Shown here: positions 29,873 to 39,233 of the stretch, piece after piece
How positions within the stretch are numbered: position 1 is the first letter of the stretch
How the letters are laid out: every line of letters starts with the position of its first letter
Source of the DNA: Legionella sp.
GTDB taxonomy: Bacteria; Pseudomonadota; Gammaproteobacteria; Legionellales; Legionellaceae
DNA length: 64,000 nucleotides
Direction: 5' to 3'
Assembly (NCBI GenBank): GCA_013911415.1
Contig: JACETI010000001.1
Location: 372,001 to 436,000, forward strand
Translations under genes and position numbers: made by a program
The notes under the pieces: generated by a model
The model's database searches: none
What the model was told of the DNA's origin: nothing
The model's input: only the letters and a program-made list of their open reading frames with translations

Positions 29873-30565
29873 TTAACTAAAAAATTGTTTAACTTGGAGC
29901 AGATCTAAGTATGCCTTTTTTTTATCGATTGGATTTCTAAGAAGATAGGCGGGATGATAACTGATAAAAAAAGGCAAGGGTATGGTTTGATAGTGATGTA
30001 GTTGCTGCCTTAATTTAGACAGTGTTGCTGGTTGTTTTGTTAAGAATTGAGCTGCAAAACGACCGAGGCCTAATAGAAGAGTAGGTTTTACCAGATTAAT
30101 TTGTGTATTTAAATAACCACCGCATTTTAAAATCTCCTCTGCTTGAGGATTGCGATTATTCGGTGGGCGGCATTTTAATACATTAGCGATATATACCGTT
30201 TCTTCGCTTAATCCAATGCTTGCTAGCATTTGATTTAATAAATGCCCTGCTTTCCCTACAAATGGTAGGCCTTGTTTATCCTCGTTATAGCCTGGCGCTT
30301 CGCCAATAATCATTAACTTAGCTCGAGGATTTCCTCGAGCAAATACCGTTTGTGTCCGTGTTTCGTATAGAGGACATTGCTGACAAGAGGCGACGGTTTT
30401 GGCTAATACATCTAGTTCATCAGTTAAACCAGATCTAGATAAAGAGCTAATATTATCTTGATTCGCTAAAGCGCTCGCCGAAGGTTGTTCCTTGCCTTTG
30501 GAGCGCTGAACCCAAGTATCAATCCCCATGAGCTGGAGGTAATATTGTTGCTTGGGTGTATACAT
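29873..30565 (-). CDS. Family-4 type uracil-DNA glycosylase
   Basis: Removes uracil from DNA; this family carries a 4Fe-4S cluster. The 230-aa protein has an N-terminal extension of about 50 aa, then CQQCPLY (first Cys pair), the catalytic-site motif GEAPGYNEDKQGLPFVGKAG, VLKCRPPNNRNP and CGGYL (further Cys), and the HPAYLLRNP motif near the end. These match the SPO1-polymerase-like UDG family rather than Ung. It lies 11 bp downstream of pyrF and is the last gene of the lapA-lapB-wbpE-pyrF run. Confidence 0.93.
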   Translation of the reverse strand: MYTPKQQYYLQLMGIDTWVQRSKGKEQPSASALANQDNISSLSRSGLTDELDVLAKTVASCQQCPLYETRTQTVFARGNPRAKLMIIGEAPGYNEDKQGLPFVGKAGHLLNQMLASIGLSEETVYIANVLKCRPPNNRNPQAEEILKCGGYLNTQINLVKPTLLLGLGRFAAQFLTKQPATLSKLRQQLHHYQTIPLPFFISYHPAYLLRNPIDKKKAYLDLLQVKQFFS

Positions 30566-30576
30566 AAAAGTCCTCG

Positions 30577-31323
30577 TTAGGGTGATGTTAAACGGGCTTT
30601 ATTCAATAGTGTTGAAGCAGTTGTTTCAGAAAAGGTGGTAAGGATGGTTTGGATGACTTTTTGAGGTTCAGATGAGCCGGTGATGGGGCGGCCTACGACT
30701 AAAAAATCACTGCCAAGCTTAATGGCTTGTTTGGGAGTTTGAACTCGTTTTTGATCGTGATGATCGTTTTCCAGCAAACGAATACCCGGGGTAACCGTAA
30801 GAAAATTTTTACTGCAGGACTCTTTGATAGTAGGAACTTCGAGTGCTGAACACACCACACCATCGAGCCCTGTTTGATAGGCAAGTTGAGCCAGATGATT
30901 AGCATGAGAAAGTGGTGTTCCAGAAATGCTAGTCTCATTTAAAGTAGCTGCATCCATACTCGTTAGTACGGTGACAGCAATCAATAATGGACGTGTTGTT
31001 TGATTTTTAACGAGGCTTTCTAATGCAGCTTCCATCATAGCGGCACCGCCTGAAGCATGAAGATTTAACATCCATACGCCAAGATCGGCGCATACTCGAC
31101 ATGCTCGGGCAACGGTGTTTGGAATGTCATAAAACTTTAAATCTAAGAATACCTTGAAACCCCTATTAACAAGCGTTGTGACAAACGTAGGGCCTAATAA
31201 TGTGAACATCTCTAACCCAACTTTTAACGCGCATTCTTGTGGGTTTATCTGACTTAGAAATTGGTCAACTTTTTCTTGTGAAGAAAAATCCAGGGCAATG
31301 ATCAGTCTGGGATGTGCATCCAT
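30577..31323 (-). CDS. pyrF: Orotidine 5'-phosphate decarboxylase
   Basis: Last step of de novo UMP synthesis. The 248-aa protein shows the N-terminal LIIALDFSS, the catalytic stretch VFLDLKFYDIPNT (Asp-Lys-Asp tetrad elements) near residue 63, and GVVCSALE. The phosphate-binding VTPGIRL and FLVVGRPITGS lie near the C-terminus. It starts exactly where the aminotransferase gene ends. The lapB-pyrF linkage is widespread in Gammaproteobacteria; the aminotransferase is an insertion into it. Confidence 0.97.
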   Translation of the reverse strand: MDAHPRLIIALDFSSQEKVDQFLSQINPQECALKVGLEMFTLLGPTFVTTLVNRGFKVFLDLKFYDIPNTVARACRVCADLGVWMLNLHASGGAAMMEAALESLVKNQTTRPLLIAVTVLTSMDAATLNETSISGTPLSHANHLAQLAYQTGLDGVVCSALEVPTIKESCSKNFLTVTPGIRLLENDHHDQKRVQTPKQAIKLGSDFLVVGRPITGSSEPQKVIQTILTTFSETTASTLLNKARLTSP

Positions 31324-32442
31324 TTAAGAAAGAACCGTTTCGTTTGAGATCGATTCCAGGCTATGTTTGACGGCTTGGCAAATGGTTTTTTGTTCTTCAT
31401 ATTCCAAATAAGGGTGCATAGGCAAGCTCAAAACTTCTTGGCTCATACGTTCTGCGATGGGGAAGTCACCCGTTTTATAACCTAAATAAGCCAGTGCTTC
31501 TTGTTGGTGCATAGCAATGGGGTAATGCACGGCAGTGGGGATACCCTTCGCGTGCATCATTGCTTGGAAAGCGTTTCGTTGTGGAACTCTGATGGTATAC
31601 TGAGCAAAAATACTCGTGTTTTCCTGCAAAGTGGTTGGGGTTTCAACGATACCCGATAATAGTTGTTCATAACGTTGCGCAACCCTTTGGCGAAGCGCAA
31701 TCTCATCTGGAAACAGTGTCATTTTTTCAAGAAGGATAGCTGCTTGCAGGGTGTCCATCCGTCCGTTAATACCAATGCAACGATGACTGTAACGCGCATT
31801 TTGACCGTGAATACGAATTTCTCTCATCTTCTCAGCCAGTGTATCGTCATTGGTAAAACATGCCCCTGAATCACCATAACCTCCAAGGGGTTTTGAAGGG
31901 AAGAAGCTCGTACAACCTATCGTTGATAATGCGCCAGAATACTGACCTTTATAGGTAGCACCAAAACTTTGAGCAGCATCTTCAATGACAGGTAGATGAT
32001 GGCGAGCAGCTATAGCATTAATCGCATCCATATCGGGGCATTGGCCGTATAGACTGACGGGCATGATGGCTTTGGTTTTATCGGTAATAGCAGCTTCAAT
32101 TTTTGTGGCATCAATATTGTAGGTGTGGGGATCTATATCCACAAAAACCGGTTTGGCATGACACAAAGCAATCACTTCTGCCGTTGCAAAAAAACTGAAG
32201 GGAGAGGTGATTACTTCATCCCCTGGTTTTAAATCTAAGGCCATTAGCGCCATTAATAAAGCATCTGTGCCACTGGAATTAACAATAGCATGCTTTACAC
32301 CAAGAAAAGTCGCTAGTTCCTTTTCAAGCAAGGTAACTTCTGGGCCCATAATATATTGGCCATGTGCTAAAACTGTTTGCAGGCGATGCAGGATATTTTT
32401 TTCAATTAACTCATACTGTTTTTTGAGATCAATAAATTGCAT
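31324..32442 (-). CDS. wbpE: DegT/DnrJ/EryC1 sugar aminotransferase, WbpE-like
   Basis: PLP-dependent aminotransferase acting on a nucleotide-linked keto-sugar for surface polysaccharide. The 372-aa protein aligns by eye along its length with WbpE of Pseudomonas: IDLKKQYELI at the start, GQYIMGPEVTLLE, NSSGTDALL, EDAAQSFGA, the PLP lysine in FFPSKPLGGYGDSGA, and GRMDTLQAAIL. WbpE makes UDP-2-acetamido-3-amino-glucuronate in O-antigen synthesis; the exact substrate here is not proved. No partner dehydrogenase or acetyltransferase (WbpB, WbpD) lies nearby. It is packed between lapB (5-bp gap) and pyrF (no gap). Confidence 0.88.
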   Translation of the reverse strand: MQFIDLKKQYELIEKNILHRLQTVLAHGQYIMGPEVTLLEKELATFLGVKHAIVNSSGTDALLMALMALDLKPGDEVITSPFSFFATAEVIALCHAKPVFVDIDPHTYNIDATKIEAAITDKTKAIMPVSLYGQCPDMDAINAIAARHHLPVIEDAAQSFGATYKGQYSGALSTIGCTSFFPSKPLGGYGDSGACFTNDDTLAEKMREIRIHGQNARYSHRCIGINGRMDTLQAAILLEKMTLFPDEIALRQRVAQRYEQLLSGIVETPTTLQENTSIFAQYTIRVPQRNAFQAMMHAKGIPTAVHYPIAMHQQEALAYLGYKTGDFPIAERMSQEVLSLPMHPYLEYEEQKTICQAVKHSLESISNETVLS

Positions 32443-32447
32443 GAGAA

Positions 32448-33617
32448 TTAGTCCCCCTCCAAGCCGTGCACAGGTTTCATTTTACCCCACTGTTTACAAC
32501 TTGGGCAGTGCCAATGTAAATGTTTACCGTTAAAGCCACACTGACCGCAACGATAGATGGGTTTATTATCTAAAACTTTCGTCGTAATGTCATAAAGCAT
32601 TTGTAATTTTTCACGTACTTTACCATGAGTGGTTTCGATATGCCAGAAAATAAGACGGTTTAGTCCTCTAATGGAAGGATAGGTGTTTAATTTATCAGAA
32701 ACAAAGTCGATGGCCGTTTCGATGCCGTGTTCTTGACGAAGGAATTCGGCGATTACAAAAATAGCAGATGCGCGTGGATATTGCTCGAGTGTGTTTCGTA
32801 AGTATTCAACACACTCATGGAGCCCAGCCAGATTTTGATAACATAAAACCATGGGCTCTATAATTTCACTGATGAATTCAGGATCTTGCTCAGGAACACG
32901 TTTTAAAGCTTGCAGAGCCTGTCGGTAACGTTTATTTTGAATTTCTAAATCGGCCTGCATGAGGCTCGCTCGCACACAAAGCTTATCCACAGCAAGCGCT
33001 TGTTTGATGGCTGCCTTAGCAATATCGTAGGACTGACTTTTAAGCGCCTGGCTCGCAATTTCACAATAATAATGTGCAGCTTGTAAATGAAAACTTTGAT
33101 TCAAAGCACTTTCAAGCTTCTGAATAATGGTGAGCGCTTTTTCCCAAGCTTTTTCTTGCTGGTAGATTGCAAGCAATCCTTGCAAGCTTGCCGTCTCTCG
33201 AGAACCTCCCATTTCTACAACCTCGAGAAAAATACGTTCGGCGCGGTCAAAAACACCAGCACTCATGTAATCTTGCCCTAAGGCCATAAGGGCTTCTTTT
33301 CTTTCCCTTAAACTTAGCTGGGGTCTAGCAATCAAATTTTGGTGAAGACGTATAGCACGATCAACTTCTCCACGACGACGAAAAAGGCTACCTAAGGCTA
33401 AGTGGGTTTCTACGGTTTCGCTGTCAACTTCTAAGAGTTTGATAAAAACATCAACCGCTTTGTCAGGTTGTTCATTTAAGAGATAATTTAAGCCGACAAC
33501 ATATTCACGGGATAGATGTTGGTTGATGCTTTTTTCTTTTTGCTGGTCGCTGCGTTTTGCTACCCACCAACCTGAATAAGCAGCCGCAGGTAAGAGCAAA
33601 GGCCATAAATCAATCAT
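32448..33617 (-). CDS. lapB: Lipopolysaccharide assembly protein B
   Basis: Inner-membrane anchored TPR protein that couples LPS synthesis to FtsH-mediated LpxC turnover. I place the start at ATG 33617, giving 389 aa, the same length as E. coli LapB. An AGGT element precedes it; a TTG start at 33638 is less likely. The N-terminal hydrophobic anchor is MIDLWPLLLPAAAYSGWW. It is followed by several TPRs and a C-terminal rubredoxin-like metal site with CGQCGF and CPSC cysteine pairs. The gene follows lapA by about 78 bp. Confidence 0.95.
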   Translation of the reverse strand: MIDLWPLLLPAAAYSGWWVAKRSDQQKEKSINQHLSREYVVGLNYLLNEQPDKAVDVFIKLLEVDSETVETHLALGSLFRRRGEVDRAIRLHQNLIARPQLSLRERKEALMALGQDYMSAGVFDRAERIFLEVVEMGGSRETASLQGLLAIYQQEKAWEKALTIIQKLESALNQSFHLQAAHYYCEIASQALKSQSYDIAKAAIKQALAVDKLCVRASLMQADLEIQNKRYRQALQALKRVPEQDPEFISEIIEPMVLCYQNLAGLHECVEYLRNTLEQYPRASAIFVIAEFLRQEHGIETAIDFVSDKLNTYPSIRGLNRLIFWHIETTHGKVREKLQMLYDITTKVLDNKPIYRCGQCGFNGKHLHWHCPSCKQWGKMKPVHGLEGD

Positions 33618-33695
33618 TTGATTTAACCTGTAAATCAATGGCAGCAGCGGTTCGATAGTTTGACATAGCTGACATAGTTTGTCTTGTTGGTCTGA

Positions 33696-33980
33696 TTAGT
33701 CTTTTAATGGAATCGATCGTAAATTTTTTATTTCTTTAGCTGTTAAGTTGAATTGATTCTTTAGTTTTATGTAAGCCATTTTTAAACGCCAATAGCGCAA
33801 CAATACGAGAATCATGCCCAAAAACAAACCTACTCCAAACATGGCCGTCATTAAGACAGAAATTGGCATAGTCAATTTGATAAAATAAAGATTAACAAGA
33901 ACGGGGTTGGCATTCAAGGCAGCAAAGCTAATGCCCACTAAAATCAGTATGACGTAGAAAATTACTATTAATAAACGCAT
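33696..33980 (-). CDS. lapA: Lipopolysaccharide assembly protein A domain protein
   Basis: Small inner-membrane protein of the LapA/DUF1049 family. The 94 aa contain two membrane helices (residues 3-21 and 40-63) and a short charged coiled-coil tail (KLKNQFNLTAKEIKNL). Position between rpsA and lapB matches E. coli, except that ihfB, normally between rpsA and lapA, is absent. It works with LapB in LPS homeostasis. Confidence 0.92.
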   Translation of the reverse strand: MRLLIVIFYVILILVGISFAALNANPVLVNLYFIKLTMPISVLMTAMFGVGLFLGMILVLLRYWRLKMAYIKLKNQFNLTAKEIKNLRSIPLKD

Positions 33981-34094
33981 GAAGTTTTCCTATTATTCAA
34001 AAGAGGGAAGGGTGTTTAGCACATTATGCAGAAACAGTGCGTATCAGCAACTTTCCCCGCTTTCACATCCAATGTTCAGTTTTGCGCGAGTGTG

Positions 34095-34120
34095 CCCCCT
34101 CCGCCTAAGCGAAAGGGGGG
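34095..34120. repeat. GC-rich hairpin between rpsA and lapA
   Basis: CCCCCT and AGGGGG with an inner CGC/GCG pair form a strong stem-loop in the 162-bp gap where ihfB would be expected. No T-tract follows on the minus strand, so it may be an RNA-processing or partial-termination site rather than a full intrinsic terminator. Confidence 0.45.
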
Positions 34121-34142
34121 GAGGATTGGTTAGAAAAGGTGA

Positions 34143-35819
34143 TTAATCGTCTTTGTTTGCCATTTTTTCTTTTAAAAGATCCCCGAGTGTTTTTGCACTG
34201 ATGTCACCACTGCGAGAATATTTCTTAATAGCATCCGCTTCTTCTTGAGCATCTTTTGCTTTAACAGAAAGAATGACAACGCGGTTTTTCTTATCGATCA
34301 TAATAATTTTAGCTTCGATGCTGTCACCGACTTTAAAATTACGTTTATCACCGTCGGTTTCTTCCGCGAGCTCATTCGAACGGATCATCCCGATAACTTC
34401 AGGTGCTAATTCAACCGCCAAGCCGCCTTTTTCATCAATCTCAGTAACCGTTCCTTGGACCACAGAACCTTTAGGGTATTCTTCGGTGTAATCCGTAAAC
34501 TTATCACCTTCAAGCTGTTTTAAGCTTAATGAAATACGTTCTCTTTCTGGATCAATCGTTAGAATAACTGCTTCAAGCTCTTGGCCTTTCTTGAATTGTT
34601 TGACAGCTTCTTCACCAGCTACTGTCCAAGAAATATCAGATAAATGAACAAGCCCATCGATTTCGCCTTCCAATCCAATAAAGATTCCGAAATCAGTGAT
34701 GGATCGAATCTTACCGGAAACTTTTTCGCCTTTATTATGAGTGGCTGCAAATTGTTCCCATGGATTGCCAACGCATTGCTTCATACCTAGAGAGATACGA
34801 CGACGATCTTCATCGATTTCAAGAACCATAACATCGACCATTTCACCTAAAGCAACGACTTTATTGGGATGAATGTTCTTGTTGGTCCAATCCATTTCTG
34901 ACATATGAACAAGGCCTTCAACACCTTCTTCTACTTCCACAAAGCATCCGTAATCAGTAATATTCGTTACTTTGCCTTTAAGTTTTTTACCGATAGGATA
35001 ACGATCCACCAAGTCAACCCAAGGATCATTGCCTAATTGTTTCATACCTAAAGAAACACGGTTGCGCTCACTGTCAAAGCTTAATACTTTAACGCGAACA
35101 TCTTGGCCGACATTAAGTACTTCACTTGGGTGTTTAACACGTTTCCAAGAAATATCAGTGATGTGTAGAAGCCCATCGATACCACCAAGGTCAATAAAGG
35201 CACCGTAGTCAGTGAGGTTTTTAACAACACCATTTAAGATTTGGCCTTCATGGAGTGAATCAAGAAGCGCTTGTCGATCGGCGCTGCTTTCTTCTTCAAC
35301 CACTGCACGACGTGAAACTACAATATTATTGCGTTTCAGATCCATTTTAATGACTTTAAACTCTAATTCTTTACCTTCGAGGTAGGAAGGATCACGAACG
35401 GGTCGAACATCTACTAAAGAGCCAGGTAAAAAGGCGCGAATGGAACCAATTTCGACGGTAAAACCACCTTTTACTTTACCGGAGATTAAACCTGTAATAG
35501 TAGTATTGTTTTCGTAACACTTAGATAGTTTGCGCCAAGCTTCTTGACGTTTTGCTTTTTCACGAGAAAGCAGTGTTTCTCCGTACCCGTCTTCAACGGC
35601 ATCAAGGGCAACTTCAACAACATCGCCAACAGCAACTTCTAAGCTACCGTTTTTATCTTGAAATTCTTCGATGGGGACAATCCCTTCGGATTTTAAACCA
35701 GCGTTTAATGTGACGTAGTCGTCATCAATCTGAGTAACGGTTGCTGGGATGATTGCGCCTGGATAAAATTGAACGCCGACAATGCTTTGTTCAAACAACT
35801 CTTGAAAACTTTCGGACAT
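34143..35819 (-). CDS. rpsA: 30S ribosomal protein S1
   Basis: Essential mRNA-binding ribosomal protein. The 558 aa comprise six S1 (OB-fold) domains. Domains 3-6 have recognisable repeats of the form G-x-V-xx-I-T-D-Y/F-G-x-F-V/I-x-L-xxx-x-E/D-G-L-V-H (for example [54 protein letters not shown]). The [10 protein letters not shown] start matches the gammaproteobacterial family. It follows cmk, as in E. coli. The conserved rpsA leader could mediate autoregulation, but I cannot see this from sequence. Confidence 0.98.
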   Translation of the reverse strand: MSESFQELFEQSIVGVQFYPGAIIPATVTQIDDDYVTLNAGLKSEGIVPIEEFQDKNGSLEVAVGDVVEVALDAVEDGYGETLLSREKAKRQEAWRKLSKCYENNTTITGLISGKVKGGFTVEIGSIRAFLPGSLVDVRPVRDPSYLEGKELEFKVIKMDLKRNNIVVSRRAVVEEESSADRQALLDSLHEGQILNGVVKNLTDYGAFIDLGGIDGLLHITDISWKRVKHPSEVLNVGQDVRVKVLSFDSERNRVSLGMKQLGNDPWVDLVDRYPIGKKLKGKVTNITDYGCFVEVEEGVEGLVHMSEMDWTNKNIHPNKVVALGEMVDVMVLEIDEDRRRISLGMKQCVGNPWEQFAATHNKGEKVSGKIRSITDFGIFIGLEGEIDGLVHLSDISWTVAGEEAVKQFKKGQELEAVILTIDPERERISLSLKQLEGDKFTDYTEEYPKGSVVQGTVTEIDEKGGLAVELAPEVIGMIRSNELAEETDGDKRNFKVGDSIEAKIIMIDKKNRVVILSVKAKDAQEEADAIKKYSRSGDISAKTLGDLLKEKMANKDD

Positions 35820-35931
35820 GGTTATGAGCTCTTAAGTAATAAAATAGAAGCGCAAGATCCTCTCTCATGCTCCCCCCCAAAACATTAAATGTTGGAACTA
35901 TTTAAAACATCCGTGATTTAATTTCGTGCGC

Positions 35932-36627
35932 TTAATTGAAAACTAACACCTTATTAACTAATTTTAATACGTTTTTAAAGGTTTGGGTAATCGTTAAGCC
36001 TGTGGTGTTGACAAACATTGCATCGGAAGCCGGCTTAAGAGGCGCATGCGGTCGAGACGTGTCTCTGGCATCGCGACTTGCCAATTCATCAATCACTTCG
36101 GCGAGGCTAGCATTAAATCCTTTCTCTTTCAACTGTAGATAGCGCCGCTGCGCTCTTTCTTCAGCAGAAGCTTCTAAATAAATCTTTAAAAGAGCATCAG
36201 GAAACACAACCGTGCCCATATCACGACCGTCTGTAACAAGACCCGGTAAACTTGCAAAGGCTCTTTGGCGAAATAGTAGCGCTTGCCTTATTTCCGGGAT
36301 AACGGCAATACAAGAGGCATTTTGCCCGCATTCTTCACTACGAATTGCATCAATGACATTTTCATTATCTAGCAAAACAACGTCTTGCTGATCAGGGCTT
36401 GTTTCAAACTTTAAATTTAAGTCATTTGCTAAAGCAACCAAAGCAGAGATATTAGTAAAAGGAATATGTTTTTGGCTTGCCGCTAAAGCGAGTGCTCGAT
36501 ATATATAACCGCTGTCTAACCGATGCCATTGCAGATGTTCAGCTAACATGCGGCAAATTGTGCCTTTTCCAGTACCACTAGGGCCATCAATCGTAATAAT
36601 GGGTACAGATTTCTGGGGGAGGGTCAT
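35932..36627 (-). CDS. cmk: Cytidylate kinase
   Basis: Phosphorylates CMP and dCMP. From the ATG at 36627 the product is 231 aa, close to the normal 225-230. An upstream TTG at 36705 would add 26 residues not found in the family. The P-loop IDGPSGTGKGT is near residue 14, followed by LDSGYIYRALALAA (CMP-binding) and VTDGRDMGTVVFP. The LID-region basic run is AEERAQRRYLQLKEKG. It sits between aroA and rpsA, the usual gammaproteobacterial arrangement. Confidence 0.95.
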   Translation of the reverse strand: MTLPQKSVPIITIDGPSGTGKGTICRMLAEHLQWHRLDSGYIYRALALAASQKHIPFTNISALVALANDLNLKFETSPDQQDVVLLDNENVIDAIRSEECGQNASCIAVIPEIRQALLFRQRAFASLPGLVTDGRDMGTVVFPDALLKIYLEASAEERAQRRYLQLKEKGFNASLAEVIDELASRDARDTSRPHAPLKPASDAMFVNTTGLTITQTFKNVLKLVNKVLVFN

Positions 36628-36740
36628 ATCATTAAAGGCCTGGTTATTTACCGTTGATAGAAAACGATTTTTTGCGAGTATAGGAAATTTTTTTGACCAA
36701 AACAAGCAAGGAAATACTGATCGATTTACAAAAAAATTTT

Positions 36741-38078
36741 TTAAAGTGTATCATTTTCCCTGATATTTAAGCAAATTTGATCAGCAATGGATAAGAAATT
36801 TGGGAAAGAGGTTGCAATGCTTTCGGCGTGGTTAATGCTCACAGGCTGCTTAGAAAGCGCACCTGCAATCGCCAATGACATCGCGACACGATGATCTCCA
36901 AAGCTATCCAGAACTTTTTCCCCTTCAAGGCGGTTTTGAGCGCCTATGCCTTGAATGAAGAGACCATCTTCTAAAACAGAAACATCGATACCAAGCTGTT
37001 TTAAGGCCTGAGCCATCGACTCGATACGATCGCTTTCCTTGAAACGTAGTTCTTGTGCTCCTCTTATTTCAGTAGCACCTTCGGCGCAAGCCGCCGCGAT
37101 GCAAAGAATAGGCAGTTCGTCAATTGTCATAGGTATGATTCTTGGGGAAATTGTAATACCGTGTAACGCTGCCGATTTAACGTTAAGGTCAGCCACTTTT
37201 TCATGGCCAAAATGGCGTTCGTTCATTATTTGAATATTTGCTCCCATCTGAGTTAAAAGCTGAAGAAGACCTATTCGTGTCTCGTTTATCCCAATATTTC
37301 TCAATATCAATGTCGACTGAGGAATAAGTGTTGCAGCAACGATAAAAAAAGCGGCAGATGAAAAGTCACCTGGCACCTTAATAGATGTGCCCTTCCCCTC
37401 GTCAGTTTGTTTTACAATGTCAAGTGACAGGCCCTGATCTAGGTATTGTTGTTTTAGATTGAATCCGAAAAGAGGGAACATTTTTTCGGTATGATTTCGT
37501 GTAAGATTTGGTTCAGTGAGCGTTGTGATGCCCTGAGCGTAAATTCCAGCCAACATTAAGCAAGACTTCACCTGAGCGCTTGCTACCGGCATTTGGTAAT
37601 CAATGCCTCTTAAAATCTGACCACCACCGATAATAAGCGGTGCTTTATGTTGAGGTGAGGCATTAATGAGAGCACCCATTTTTTGAAGGGGTGCCTGAAT
37701 CCGCGCCATAGGGCGTTTTTGTAAACTTTCGTCACCGGTGAGAATGCTATCAAAAGGTTGTGCCGCTAGAATACCTGCTAGGAGACGCATGGTAGTCCCT
37801 GAATTACCGCAGTCGATAGGTCTTGAAGGCGGTCGAAGGCCATATTTGCCAACGCCTTGGATGAGCAGGGCACCCGATGAAGATTGTTCCGAAACAACCC
37901 CCATCGCACGAAAAGCAGCAAGGGTTGCTGCGCAATCTTCTCCCATTGAACACCCTTCTATTAAGGTTTGCCCCTTAGAAATGGCTCCCAAAATGATGGC
38001 TCGATGAGAGATTGACTTATCACCAGGAAGGGTGATTTCTCCTTCAAGTCTATATACGGGATGGCTAATGAGGTGCAT
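36741..38078 (-). CDS. aroA: 3-phosphoshikimate 1-carboxyvinyltransferase (EPSP synthase)
   Basis: Sixth step of the shikimate pathway. I use the ATG at 38078 (445 aa), because residues from there align with the family (LEGEITLPGDKSISHRA); the longer frame to 38156 lies within serC. Other motifs are DCGNSGTTMRLLAG, the substrate loop SAQVKSCLMLAG and FKESDRIESMA near the C-terminus. The LAGIYA/GEMS-type variations suggest the class II-like EPSP synthase of Gram-positive and some proteobacterial lineages. It overlaps the serC end by 14 bp, so the pair is coupled. Confidence 0.95.
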   Translation of the reverse strand: MHLISHPVYRLEGEITLPGDKSISHRAIILGAISKGQTLIEGCSMGEDCAATLAAFRAMGVVSEQSSSGALLIQGVGKYGLRPPSRPIDCGNSGTTMRLLAGILAAQPFDSILTGDESLQKRPMARIQAPLQKMGALINASPQHKAPLIIGGGQILRGIDYQMPVASAQVKSCLMLAGIYAQGITTLTEPNLTRNHTEKMFPLFGFNLKQQYLDQGLSLDIVKQTDEGKGTSIKVPGDFSSAAFFIVAATLIPQSTLILRNIGINETRIGLLQLLTQMGANIQIMNERHFGHEKVADLNVKSAALHGITISPRIIPMTIDELPILCIAAACAEGATEIRGAQELRFKESDRIESMAQALKQLGIDVSVLEDGLFIQGIGAQNRLEGEKVLDSFGDHRVAMSLAIAGALSKQPVSINHAESIATSFPNFLSIADQICLNIRENDTL

Positions 38079-39150
38079 GTTTTTTTGCGAAGTTTTCCAT
38101 AAAACGGGTAAGCGATTTGACGCCCTCCAAGGGCATGGAATTATACAGGCTCGCACGTAACCCGCCTACCAATCGATGCCCCTTTAAAGCAAGTAGACCG
38201 CTTTTTTCTGCGTCTGCTAAAAATTGTGTTTGCAGGGAAGGGTCAGTAATGTGAAAACAGATGTTTACCAACGAACGTGAATTTTTAGGCACGTTACAAT
38301 GATAAAAGGTTGAATTCTCGATAAGCTCGTAGAGTAACCAGGATTTTTCGAGATTTTTTTCATAGATGGCTTGCATACCACCCTGATTTAAAAGCCATTT
38401 GAACATTTTACCCGCTAAATAACAATTGAACGTCGGGGGAGTAGCATAGGTTTTTTCAACAAGATGAACGCGATAATCCAGCATACTGGGCAGCACTCGG
38501 GGAGCACAGGCCTCTAACCATTGCTTATTCAAAATGACAATTGTTAATCCTGCATTCGCAACGTTTTTTTGTGCGCCTGCAAAAATTAGATCATAGTCTT
38601 TGACTTGAATTGGCTCCGTTAACAAGCTTGATGTCATATCAGCAACGAGTGGTATACCTTGGACTTTGGGAACAGTGGGATACCTAATGCCCTGGATAGT
38701 TTCATTGGGCGTATAGTAAAGATATCCTGTTTTTTCTTTAACGGCAGATATGTCCCAGGTAGGTAATTGCTGAAAACCTTGTTCCTCATTGGTAGCTAGA
38801 CAATAAGCGGATTTGAGTTTTAATGCTTCCTGATAAGCAAGCGAAGACCAAGTGCCTGTCACTAGATACCCTCCTGCTTGATCATGATTCAAAAAATTCA
38901 TCGGAATCATCGAAAACTGTGTTCTTGCAGCACCTCCTAAAAAACGAATGATATAGTTTTCTGGAATGTCTAAAAGAAGCCGTAAGTCCGCTTCGGTCTC
39001 TTCAAGGAGCTTTTGGAAAGCAGGTGTGCGATGGCCTACTTCAATGACAGACATACCTAAGCCATTCCAATCGAGTAACTCATTTTGAGCCTCTTGAAGA
39101 ATCGAAGTAGGTAACATCGCAGGACCTGCACCGAAATTATACTTTCGCAT
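38065..39150 (-). CDS. serC: Phosphoserine aminotransferase
   Basis: PLP enzyme making 3-phosphoserine, and 4-phosphohydroxy-threonine for pyridoxal phosphate. The 361-aa protein begins RKYNFGAGPAMLP, characteristic of SerC. The PLP lysine lies in FAGAQKNVANAG near residue 195, and the C-terminal RASLYNSMPLEGV is the family end motif. It heads the serC-aroA-cmk-rpsA cluster. pheA and tyrA, which in many relatives lie between serC and aroA, are absent. Confidence 0.97.
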   Translation of the reverse strand: MRKYNFGAGPAMLPTSILQEAQNELLDWNGLGMSVIEVGHRTPAFQKLLEETEADLRLLLDIPENYIIRFLGGAARTQFSMIPMNFLNHDQAGGYLVTGTWSSLAYQEALKLKSAYCLATNEEQGFQQLPTWDISAVKEKTGYLYYTPNETIQGIRYPTVPKVQGIPLVADMTSSLLTEPIQVKDYDLIFAGAQKNVANAGLTIVILNKQWLEACAPRVLPSMLDYRVHLVEKTYATPPTFNCYLAGKMFKWLLNQGGMQAIYEKNLEKSWLLYELIENSTFYHCNVPKNSRSLVNICFHITDPSLQTQFLADAEKSGLLALKGHRLVGGLRASLYNSMPLEGVKSLTRFMENFAKKHAPH

Positions 39151-39233
39151 TATGTTGTAAACTCAAAGCCTCAGTTTTCGTTAGCGTATCATTAAAACTT
39201 AATGAGAGCAGGATAAATTGGCTACTAGAGGCA

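Noticed and set aside
38079-38156. N-terminal extension of AroA
   Set aside because: The extra residues lie inside serC, are not found in the family, and the ATG at 38078 aligns with the normal start.
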